Origin: Metridium senile | Taxonomy: Eukaryota > Cnidaria > Anthozoa > Actiniaria > Metridiidae | NCBI GenBank assembly: GCA_949775045.1 | Contig: OX459099.1 | Location: 2,388,501-2,452,500, forward strand | Length of the DNA: 64,000 nt | Direction: 5' to 3' | Notes under the pieces: model-generated | The model's input: only the letters and a program-made list of their open reading frames with translations | Told to the model about the DNA's origin: nothing | Databases searched by the model: none | Position numbers and translations under genes: made by a program | Part shown: one piece after another, positions 13,077 to 22,000 of the stretch | How positions within the stretch are numbered: position 1 is the first letter of the stretch | Layout of the letters: the number at the start of each line of letters is the position of its first letter

Positions 13077-13241
13077 TTAATTATAACTTTTAATTCGCTT
13101 TTTGAGGGTAGCAATACTTATCTCTAGGTTGTGACGTTTACTCAGAAGCATGCGAATTTCCTCGTATTGAAAACCTCTGTAGAAATAAAACGTTATCAAC
13201 TCTTCTTGTGAAAAATCTTCATCTGAGTCCAAGTCCGCCAT
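13077..13241 (-). pseudogene. Transposase N-terminal HTH fragment, inverted copy
   Basis: From the ATG whose complement is at 13239-13241, 54 residues are open: an acidic leader (MADLDSDEDFSQEELITF) and the YRGFQYEEI helix-turn-helix. A stop follows KSYN. Integrase-core residues then occur at 13072-12862 on the same strand, after a gap and rearrangement. Confidence 0.7.
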
Positions 13242-13521
13242 TTTGACTTGATGCGCAGAGCATTGTGTTTTTTTGGTCAATGTGTTATTTATTTCCGCCG
13301 TGAAGTTTTACTTCCGCCGTGAAGTTTTGTTTATTGCCGTGGAGTTTTGTTTATTGCCGTGGAGTTTTGTTTATTGCCGTGAAGTTTTGTTTATCGCCGT
13401 GAAGTTTTGTTTATTGCCGTGAAGTTTTGTTTCTTGCCGTGAAGTTTTGTTTCTTGCCGTGAAGTTTTGTTTCTTGCCGTGAAGTTTTGTTTATTGCCGT
13501 GATACTTGTGGGCCACCGTAG

Positions 13522-13877
13522 AATCCTGATATATAAACCATGCATCAAATATAAACTAATCATCAGGATTAACTGATAAGGGAAGAGAAAAAAGGATCAT
13601 GGAGAATAAAAGAGGCTTTGTGTAAACTGGGAGAGGGAGCAAATAACTGAAAACGCAAAAAGAGGAGGAATAGAAAATAGGGAGAAAGGCCTGATTGAAT
13701 TGTTCATGGTTCGAGTGTCCACACTGTAACCATCGACATGATTTTGCATCACAATTTTCTTTTTAAAATACAAGTAACAGTTATAATCATCATGAAACAT
13801 GTATCAAGAAAAGAAACGGATCAGGAAGGAGAGAGATATTAAGGCTGAGAGGGGAGGAAATAACTGAGAAATAGCAC
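13522..13877. other. Unannotated spacer
   Basis: Purine-rich sequence (GGGAGAGGGAGC-like stretches) with no coding signal or recognisable repeat. Confidence 0.5.
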
Positions 13878-14097
13878 AAAATAAAAGTGGATGGGGAAAA
13901 AAGGGAGTAGGAAGAAAATTTTTATAAAATAGGGAAGGTGTTCCTCTGTAGTCCAAAATACAACTTCTTTTACAGTAAAAATTATCTATAGTTCTTTCTT
14001 TGTTTACAAGGAACGTTCAATGTCCAACTAAACTACTCTTCTTCAAAGAAAACTTCAAAGACCTCAATCTCAGACACTATAAAATTCTGGTTACCAG
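13878..14097. repeat. Left copy of 220-bp target-site duplication
   Basis: This segment is almost identical to 14805-15024, with an offset of exactly 927 bp. It includes a dead duplicate of the last 65 coding bases of the TLDc gene (14033-14097 corresponds to 14960-15024) plus the adjoining 3' flank. Confidence 0.92.
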
Positions 14098-14804
14098 GTT
14101 CATGGTTCATGGTTTTATTTTCCACACAATAAATTTACAAACAGGAAATAAAGATAATATAGGTAGGTGGAAGGTGTTTGATAAACAACCCCTAGGGTTA
14201 ACACTAGTATCAAACACCCTTACTCTAAATACAAAACAGTAATATTTACAGGTCACAGAAACAATGGGAATTATAATCTAAAATTAATAGTTATTAATAA
14301 TGAAGTTATAATGAATAAACTATATATTAGGTATACAAATACGAAAAAAAATTATCAAATATCTGACATATAGTTAAAATTTAATTATGTCTGTGAAAGG
14401 AAATGCTTTTTTAATTTGTTTTTGAAGGTTTTTTTAGAAATTGACTTTTTAATTGCAAGTGGGAGGTCATTCCACACTTTGACAGCTGAGAATTTTATAC
14501 CAAATTTTCCGTAATTTAGATTCACACGAGGAAGAAATAAATTGTTTTTGGATTTTGATCTTGTATTATAATGGTGACTGGTATCAATATCTTGGAAATA
14601 GCTGGAGAACATATCAGGAAGTTGATTTTGCGAGTGGTCATAGACAAATTCAGCAGATTGAAGTTTAGCAATTTCAAAAATATTTAAGATTTCAAGCTTT
14701 TGAAAGAGTGGTCTACTCGGTTCTCTGCTGGCAGAATATGTAATGGTTCGTAATGCGCGTTTTTGCAGTATATATAGGGGCATAAGCCTTGACTTATAAT
14801 TAAT
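14098..14804 (-). mobile_element. 5'-truncated LINE (CR1/L2/jockey-like), minus strand
   Basis: The 707-bp insert lies exactly between the two 220-bp duplicates. On the minus strand, from 14804, it encodes the C-terminal tail of a LINE reverse transcriptase (LQKRALRTIT; HYNTRSKSKN; KVWNDLPLAIKK; stop at 14385). An A/T-rich 3' UTR follows and ends in short tandem CATGAAC units at about 14098-14115. Short-unit tails rather than poly(A) are usual for CR1/L2-type LINEs. The first ~20 residues of the open frame (MFFLLPFF...) come from flanking DNA. Confidence 0.85.
14385..14800 (-). pseudogene. LINE reverse-transcriptase C-terminal fragment
   Basis: About 138 residues of the region after the RT thumb, recognisable by the order LQKRALR - IFEIAKLQSAEFVYDH - YNTRSKSK - VWNDLP. 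The catalytic domain is absent because of 5' truncation. The reading frame is intact to its stop. Confidence 0.8.
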
Positions 14805-15024
14805 AAAATAAAAGTGGATGGGGAAAAAAGGGAGTAGGAAGAACATTTTTATAAAATAGGGAAGGTGTTCCTCTGTAGTCCAAAATACAACTTCTTTTAC
14901 AGTAAAAATTATCTATAGTTCTTTCTTTGTTTACAAGGAACGTTCAATGTCCAACTAAACTACTCTTCTTCAAAGAAAACTTCAAAGACCTCAATCTCAG
15001 ACACTATAAAATTCTGGTTACCAG
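14805..15024. repeat. Right copy of 220-bp target-site duplication
   Basis: The original locus: the 3' end of the TLDc gene and its downstream flank. The only clear difference seen from 13878-14097 is one base near 14843. Confidence 0.92.
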
Positions 15025-15769
15025 TAAGAAATGTTGTGCCTGACTGTCCAGGTGGGCAGTCATAGGCATTACCAATACTGACAGAGCAGTTGGATGACTG
15101 TGGGTTGTTGACAATGTACAAATCATTTGCATTTCCACCTCCAAATGTAGGCCCCAAGCCGGAGTTGCAATATATAGCACTGCCAATCTTGGAAGCCTTG
15201 ATGTTCATGGTAGTTGGTACTTGCACATTATTCTTTAGGCTGAAGAGAAAGGCATCTTTGTCATTCTTGAAAGTGGCACTACCTGCCAATGAGAGTTAAA
15301 AAATCAGTGCTTAAAACGGCACTACAATGTCTGAAAAAAAAAACACACTACTAAATGCTTGTGAAATCAGTAGATCTCATCTTATGCAAAGATATAATGT
15401 ACAAGGAATAAATGGGAGATCACATAAAAAGTGCCCTTCGATCTGTTTTTATACCAAACTCTAAAATAATAGACAATTTTTCAATATTAAAAAATGTAAT
15501 TATTTTAATGATTAAACTGTTATTAGTATTTTAAAAAGTTGTAAGTGTTTTATACATTTGTGTTGGTCAATACTTACTGTCCCAAGTCTGTGTAGTATAC
15601 CCTCCAAATATATTGCTGCCTGATTTGATTACCACAACTGTAGGCCCTTTTCCATCGCAGAAAGTGTGGAAGTTGGTACTTGTCCATCCATTCTTTGTAC
15701 CACGATACAGCAACTTGCAATCTTCGTACAGTCCGGTACATAACCATTTCTGGTGATATTTTGTAAACA
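14960..15769 (-). CDS. TLDc-domain protein, last two exons (partial)
   Basis: Two exons join cleanly. Exon 1 runs 15769 (approximate) to 15578, donor GTAAGT, and exon 2 runs 15282 to 14960, acceptor TTGGCAG. The joined protein reads ...CKLLYRGTKNGW...CDGKGPTVVVIKSG...FGGYTTQTWDS-SATFKNDKDAFLFSL...EIEVFEVF. This matches the TLDc fold: the Y-R-GW strand, the KGPT-V-IK strand, FGGYT..W and a closing ExEVFEV strand. TLDc domains occur in OXR1/TBC1D24-type proteins and in multidomain cnidarian proteins. The start of exon 1 is uncertain, since a stop lies about 20 codons upstream, and earlier exons were not found. The domain covers essentially the whole visible peptide; catalytic function is unknown. 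The last 65 coding bases were duplicated by the adjacent LINE insertion. Confidence 0.75.
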
Positions 15770-15789
15770 CTAGTCTTGACCAATCACAG

Positions 15790-17061
15790 AGAAGTTCAAT
15801 TGGATTTCATGGTAAATGTCAATCAATACCAGGGGATATTATTTCACATGATCTCATCAATGTTATAATTTGATAGAAAGTTAGCTTAGGGTAGAAAGAT
15901 AAATGCGAGAGTAAAATCAATACTACAGTAAACAATTTGTACGTACAACATTAATTTTATTATCCATACTAGTTTACTTCAAATGTTTGATCAAATGTTT
16001 GTTTATAAGTTGTATACCGGATGCGTTCAGTGAACATCTTCTGGTCGCACAGTCATTTGATATCCTCCCTCGAATTTTCAAATTCCTTTGTGGACATTCT
16101 GCAAGATGTGAGTTAATTTTTGAGCGCAGCAGACTAACTTCCACTCACATAGAATTACCGTCCCTCCGCCTTCTTGGTGAGATTGTTGCCACCGTTGGTG
16201 AACGGGCACATGAGGCCGCTTCGATATGGCAGGATTGCCAGTGATAGTCCTAATAAAGTTAGAAAGTTAAAGAAATTGTCATTAGGAGCATAATGAGCGG
16301 TTATTTACCATTTAATGATTGAATTTGTTGCTTTGCTCGACATAAGCATTCGTATTTGACTTCATATGTGGGTTTTAATTTAACATAATCAAACAATAAA
16401 TGTTTCAATTTTCAAACAACAAGAAATGTATTTACCCATAGATTTCTTGAGCGCATCCAGTGGTAATTAATTCTTTAAATACAGTACTCAAAAAGTACTG
16501 TACGCGGCCTATTTGCTGCCCAGCTTTATGTGTGGATTTGCTGGTCATTTGTTGAGTTCTGAAGTGCTCCGGCATGTCTTCCCAGCTTTGGAGCATGCAT
16601 TCATCGCATCTTTATCTGACATATCTGGTATGTTCTGTGCCACGTTATATCCCTCACGCCATCCCGAACCGCCAACATATATAGCAACGCAACTTCGAAG
16701 TCCTTGCACCCACCGAATATCGTTTGCACCCACGCAAAACCAGCGTCACACGAAGTCAAAACTACTAAACTTTGCCTCTAGCTAGGGAAAATTGGAAACT
16801 TTGTGGGGAAATTTTCTACAAATTGCGATTTTCTTAGCAAAATCTGACGAATAAACGAAGGAGAAAGCCTTAAAATGCAGTTAGAACACTCGAATACTCG
16901 ATCGCTTTAAAATTTGTATCATACATATGACTTCCTTTATGTAACAGCAATGTTTTAGTGGGCAAAGGATTATGGGAAAGGGACATTTTCTTGTAAAAAA
17001 GGCTCGAAATAGAGAGGGACTCGAATGAGGCCTAGGGCCGCCATCTTGTTAATTTGTCATG
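15790..17061. other. Gene-poor spacer with unplaced short open frames
   Basis: A plus-strand frame at 15987-16244 ends in LPSLRLLGEIVATVGERAHE, which faintly resembles an armadillo-repeat helix pair but has no joined exons. Frames at 16513-16785 (+) and 16545-16733 (-) overlap and are unrecognised. A consensus-like YY1 site (AAGATGGCGGCC on the minus strand) lies at 17036-17047, just past the BTB gene stop. Confidence 0.35.
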
Positions 17062-17655
17062 TCACCAAAAATGGTTATGTACCGGACTGTCGTAAGGCTT
17101 CCCCACAGCATCAACAAGCCAGAGACGCTGGTCTGGGGAAAGGATCACCGACTGAGTAAAGGGCTTAGGCTTCAAGATGTCGATTATTCCTTGGATTTGG
17201 TAGAACTTCGCCTCTTCGAGAACATCTTTCTGTAAGACTTTGTCGTCTGGGAGGTTTAGCTTGCCAGTTCTCAGGTAATTCAAGAGGTAACGAAAGCAAG
17301 CACCATCTCGGTCAATGAAGTAGCTGCCATCTTCTGCTGGTTTCGTATCGAAGCGACTAGAGAACATGGCATGAAGCATCGATCCAGCATCTTTGGTCAG
17401 TGTTTGTAGACTCGTAGTGAACATTTGACCGCCAACATTGAGTAAGATGGTCGACGAGAAGCGAACGTGCTTTAACTTCTTGGCGACTGAATCGAACGCT
17501 TCCCTTTCTTGTTGAACGCGAAGAGATTCACTTTCTAAGATGTTTTGGATCTTAGTAACGTAGGAATGAACTTCTTCAAAGGCTCCTGTAGATAAAATGG
17601 TCGTTGTTTCATGAGCTTTTGTAAGCTTTTTATTAGCTTTTTCTTCTTTCGACAT
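17062..17655 (-). CDS. KCTD-like BTB/POZ (T1) domain protein
   Basis: A single uninterrupted exon of 197 residues. Residues 25-65 are polar and likely helical or coiled-coil. Residues 68-160 form a T1-type BTB domain with the LNVGGQMFTTSLQTL start, SMLHAMFSSRF, the FIDRDGACFRYLLNYLRTGKL signature and LEEAKFYQIQGI. KCTD proteins typically oligomerise through this domain and many serve as CUL3 ubiquitin-ligase adaptors or channel-associated subunits. No pore or transmembrane segment is present, so it is not a Kv channel. The start is the first Met in frame and matches the length expected for a compact KCTD protein. The ortholog group among KCTD members cannot be fixed by eye. It diverges from the QRICH2-like gene across ~1.4 kb. 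Being intronless beside intron-rich genes, it may have a retrocopy origin. Confidence 0.85.
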   Translation of the reverse strand: MSKEEKANKKLTKAHETTTILSTGAFEEVHSYVTKIQNILESESLRVQQEREAFDSVAKKLKHVRFSSTILLNVGGQMFTTSLQTLTKDAGSMLHAMFSSRFDTKPAEDGSYFIDRDGACFRYLLNYLRTGKLNLPDDKVLQKDVLEEAKFYQIQGIIDILKPKPFTQSVILSPDQRLWLVDAVGKPYDSPVHNHFW

Positions 17656-17777
17656 GTTTTGTTTTAGGAATTGTTGTCACTGTTGTAAACGTAGTATTCC
17701 AGCCTCGTGGCGATTCCCGGAAAATGTTATCAGTAAGATATCCAGGGACCCTCGGTAAGCCGTCAGGACATGCCTAC

Positions 17778-18096
17778 GCTTACAGCGCGACGCACCCTAC
17801 CGTGGCCACCTGATTAAAGTTTTGTACAAGTTAACCAATCAGAAAGCGAGAATTTGACCTTAATAAAAAAGACACGCTGAGTTTCATTTAAACGGTAAAC
17901 ACTTTGAAATGTTCAAAGCGAAGACAAGAGTGCAGTTTATAAATGTCTTAAAAACCTCCCAGGATGTTTAAATTTGAAAAGGTGTAGCAAATAATTTGAA
18001 AAGAGAAAATTTTGAACGCTAAGCTAACCGTGTACAAAACTTTTTAAAGTTTTTAAATTAAAATTGGGTGGCCACGGTAAGGTGCGTCGCGCTGTA
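17778..18096. repeat. Inverted-repeat element (MITE)
   Basis: The left end TTACAGCGCGACGCACC (17779-17795) and the right end GGTGCGTCGCGCTGTAA (18080-18096) are perfect inverted copies. Inner stretches are also complementary (CCGTGGCCACC on the left, GGTGGCCACGG on the right). It is non-coding. Confidence 0.75.
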
Positions 18097-18156
18097 ATTC
18101 TTTTAAAATTTATTTAAAAAGAAATGTAAAACATATTGCTTATTTCATAAATAACT

Positions 18157-18262
18157 TAGCCTGCGTTACAGACCCTTGTAAGCGCTCGAAACGTCTCCCG
18201 TCAACAAGCGCTTGTTGGCGGGAGACGTTTCGAGCGCTTACAAGGGTCTGTAACGCAGGCTA
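18157..18262. mobile_element. Hairpin insertion, TAGCCTG class, with 9-bp target duplication
   Basis: A near-perfect palindrome of 106 bp with ~50-bp arms, from TAGCCTGCGTTACAGACCC to its complement. It is flanked by TAAATAACT at 18148-18156 and again at 18263-18271. The arms meet at GCGCTTGTTGG with only a few unpaired bases. Confidence 0.88.
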
Positions 18263-18947
18263 TAAATAACTAAGACCTAATTTTATAGGTTAATTTCTTG
18301 TTATTTAGTTATTTCAGTTCCTTTTCTGTAATTTTAATATTAAAAAAATACGTTACCACATACACTTTCATGGAGGATGGCAGATATCGCTCCAAAATCA
18401 ACACGTGAATGGTTGTAATAGTTTGTAGCTATGTTTGTAGTTGAAAAGTTGCTTATCGATTTTTTTAAACTTTTACGCGGAACCCCGGCTGCGCTGCCTG
18501 TTTCCAACCTTATGAGATCGGCAATATATCAACATGCATAAAAATAGAATTATAATAAATATAAGCGGAGAAAGCAGATTTCTTTAATTTTCTTTTTGAA
18601 TAATTTTCTGGAAAAGCGATTTGTCGACTCCTCGATCGAATTTCAGATACGATCGAGCTCCAGGAAATTTAAATGATTATTTACCATAAGTAGATCCTTT
18701 TTAGAAAAAGTGAGGAAAAAGCTTCAGTATGTTCAATGTTTTAAAATAAAATATGAAGAAAAAAAGTAACACGATAAAATATTTAACGGTTATTTTTTGC
18801 GTGATAGTGTTGCGTGACACTTCACTCATAAGCTAATGACCGTGCAATAGGATTGGCCGATTTTGTCAGCACTTGATTGGTTTGCGTGGTTGCTGTTTTT
18901 GTTTGGTCAAGTACTTGATATTCATACGCTGGAGTTAGTAGACAACA

Positions 18948-18962
18948 GTTGCTGTTGGCAAC
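18948..18962 (+). promoter_or_regulatory. RFX X-box-like site upstream of QRICH2-like start
   Basis: GTTGCTGTTGGCAAC matches the X-box pattern (two half sites, GTTGCY and GGCAAC, with a 3-base spacer) except for one base. It lies about 100 bp before the ATG at 19060. RFX factors bind such sites in ciliary genes. Confidence 0.6.
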
Positions 18963-19059
18963 ACTAGTATGGTTATTATGGCGACTCAGAACGTGCCATC
19001 TTACCAGAGAATTGTGTAAAAGTCATTCCTTTACAACACATCGGGAATTATTTGACATT

Positions 19060-22000
19060 ATGACGGTAAAAGTAGAACTACAACAGCTTTTAGGACTTGC
19101 GATAGGAACGCCTGAAGTTGGTGCAGTCAATTTTAACATTCTACATGGTGTTGTGCGTGAAATATTGAAACATTTAGCAATAGACAAGAAGGCTATCGAA
19201 CTTGGAGATGATGGCCATTTTCGTGCTGCTTACAGCATTGTTAAAACGAGTGTAGATGGAGTACCTTCCGAAGAAAACACTATGTCCGATCCTATATCAA
19301 CAGAAAAGAAAGATGATCTACCTAGTGCTCCTAGTGCGGCCTTTTCGAAAACCATTTCGCCAGATAAGTTTGGAAATTTCGAGAATAAGTTAACAGAAAT
19401 GGAAAAGAAACTTGCAATGTTGGATGATCTGCCGAGTAACAGTGAAGTTCTTCAACGAGCTAAGATGAGAAAAGAAAACAAGACTCCTGTGGGTGATATC
19501 TGGCAGTTTATAAACATCAATCGTCGTCTTGGTGCTACGGAGACTGGCATTGAGAAGGTAAATTTATACTCCCGTGTGTTGTAGATGTTGATTAAAAGCT
19601 TTGTGTGTAACACTTATCAATACTATACTGTCTTAACACGGCATAAAATTAGAACTTTTAATTAACTGTTATACACTATACATTGTAATATTGGATACAT
19701 TTTTCTATTTAAGACAAAATGCAGTGTTTATGTTGTAATTCTATTTCCTCCTACTGGTATCTCACTCTTTTCTTTTCATGGTGTTTTAATGGTATAACGG
19801 TTATTATATAAATCCTACGAATACTATATTGCCTGGTGTTGAAATGGTCAACGGCTGTTATCAGCTATAAGTCATGGGTAATTCAAACTACAATTTTTGT
19901 CAATTTAAATACATCTCTGTAACATTCCAACTATTTACTTAAGTAGATCTGTGTTTGTCAGAGGTAAATCATGACAGATTTTACCTTAAAAGCGGCTAGA
20001 AACATTCTGAATTCTACATTTTACCTTTTATGTGGTATATTTGTCTAATAATTAACACAAATAATGAGTAACGAATGATAAATGAAAACTATATTCACCG
20101 TTCAATTTAATAGTGATTTACGTTATTCTCAACTTCCAAGTTTTTTGTAACATTTCTAAGGAGTAAATTATTTTGTTTTTACTATCGTATTTTCCCCATC
20201 CTTTAATTTTTCGTTTATAATATCAGTCAACAAATAATATGACATTGGTTAATTATTAATTTTTCCTATTTCTTAAGACCACCTGGCTGAAAGTTCTAGA
20301 AAACTTTATTTTTTCCCCTGATAACATTCATTATAAACGTCACTGAAATTACAACGTTGCTAAGTATACTTGATATATTGAGATCCTTACAATGTCATAT
20401 ATATATTATACTCTATACTTTAATTTTAATATTGCTCATTTAAATGTTCCCCTTTTATTCACTTTTTCATTTGTGTCACTATCTGAGCCATCTTTGATTG
20501 CATGACTTTATATTATTTGAGCAATATTTTTAAAGTGTTAATCAATTATCTTTCCAAAATAATTAGCAGGAATTATAATATTGATTGTCTATAGTGCATC
20601 ACACATAGTATAAACCAGCTCATCAATTCACAGGCTATTGAATTAACAGACTGAAAATATACCATCTTGTGACTATATTTTGTTACTGGTTTTTAGTCAC
20701 TAATTTCAAACCTTCAGGGTTGCATGTAATGATTTAATAAAAAGAAAACATTTTTTTAAACTATTGAAACATTAATTTGACTGGACAAAATGCATTTATC
20801 ATTTAGAGGCTTAATAGACAAGTGTTAATTATATATTTGTGCCTGGACATTGTGTGACAATCTCGAACCCCGAGCCTTCGTTCCTCTTGGCCAGCCGAGT
20901 AACGTAAGACTCTGGGGGACCGGAATTCTCTGCTTATGCTGATTGGCCCTTGAAAATACAATGGTCAGACCGGAAACAGACGAAGTAAAATCTCTGATTG
21001 GTCCATCATGTAAACAAATGTACATTCAAAATGTAAATTTTGCGATTACATGTAATACGACGTCAACGGTTCTTTAATACTAGATAGAATATTAAATATC
21101 GTTGTTTATGAAATATACGAGTCGCGAAGCGAAGAGATATTGTATCGCCGCTAAGTTATCCTAAGTTAAGCGATGATTATCGAGTCGCGAAGCAAATTAG
21201 AATACACCAATACACACAAAATACTCCTCTGACATCCAGTTATTTACTAAAGGTCAATCGTACCACGAAAGCAAACTAATAACCGTTGGAAACTATAAAT
21301 AAATCGACGGCTAAAGTGATCTGAATTGAAGGAGATTTAGACGCGTTTTTATATCATTATATAAACCCTGATGGCCGTTAAAAAACCTTCCTAAACTTTA
21401 AATGTTTCATTAGTGAGGAAAATGTTTATATTTTGGCTTAGAAAATATTTAAAATGCTACTAGGTCAATAATATTTTGAATGTCATTAACGTACTAAGTA
21501 ACACAGGATGCCCAAACCCACAGATCATTATAATATTAACTAAGCATGCGCAATAGAAACCGGAACTCCAAAATCGGAGCTGAAAATTCCGTTCCCCCAG
21601 AGTCTAATGTCGGGCGCCATAAGACCGCTGACAAAAAGCCAGACGTGACGCTGGGCTCGAGATTGCAGATCATTATAATATTAACTAAGCATGCGCAATA
21701 GAAACCGGAACTCCAAAATCGGAGCTGAAAATTCCGTTCCCCCAGAGTCTAATGTCGGGCGCCATAAGACCGCTGACAAAAAGCCAGACGTGACGCTGGG
21801 CTCGAGATTGATTGTGTGATGGCTGAGCATAAACCTGGTGTAGTCAAGTAATAAAATATATAATTGACTTCATTTGATAACAATTATACCTAATTTATTA
21901 TCAATTCATGATATAAGCAATAAATTATTGATAAAAAATGGTAGCCGAAAATTGACAATTGATAATCAATTTGGGGCATAAACTATTGGCAATTTATGTT

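Larger units (their letters stand above)
12059..13521. mobile_element. Foldback DNA transposon derivative with ~450-550-bp inverted arms
   Basis: The ends are perfect inverted copies: TACGGTGGCCCACAAGTATC at 12060 and its complement ending at 13520. Each arm holds a subterminal array of ~20-bp units (CGGCAAGAAACAAAACTTCA and variants) at 12083-12383 and 13296-13500. Both arms then carry the same coding start, an acidic leader plus a helix-turn-helix segment (YRGFQYEEIRMLLSKRHN). The left copy has a 1-base frameshift near 12480. The centre holds integrase remnants in opposite directions: 12788-12855 (+) contains GPGCLKGYRSVWHTLQ, and 13072-12862 (-) contains FITDLGTENGIMAG, a DDE-core strand with its Asp. 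These fit a eukaryotic IS3-like integrase transposon. The copy is dead and rearranged. Confidence 0.78.
17656..19059. promoter_or_regulatory. Divergent intergenic region between BTB gene and QRICH2-like gene
   Basis: A 1.4-kb spacer holding the promoter sides of two divergently transcribed genes and a 106-bp hairpin insertion at 18157-18262. Near the QRICH2-like start are two inverted CCAAT boxes (ATTGG at 18852 and 18885) and an X-box-like site at 18948-18962. A pair of related 'CTTACCGTGGCCACC'-type segments occurs at about 17798 and 18070 in opposite orientations (GGTGCGTCGCGCTGTAA versus TTACAGCGCGACGCACC), the ends of a further inverted-repeat element. Confidence 0.6.

Noticed and set aside
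15987..16244. Frame ending LPSLRLLGEIVATVGERAHE, faintly armadillo-like
   Set aside because: One helix-like motif is not enough. No splice partners or second repeat were found, and the frame could be a decayed fragment.
16545..16733. Minus-strand frame starting MGANDIRWVQGL
   Set aside because: No recognised domain, and the opposite strand is equally open; no confident splice sites.
17062..17655. Assignment of the BTB gene to KCTD2 to complete the 17q25 block
   Set aside because: The BTB sequence differs from the KCTD2/5/17 pattern I recall; no subfamily can be fixed by eye.
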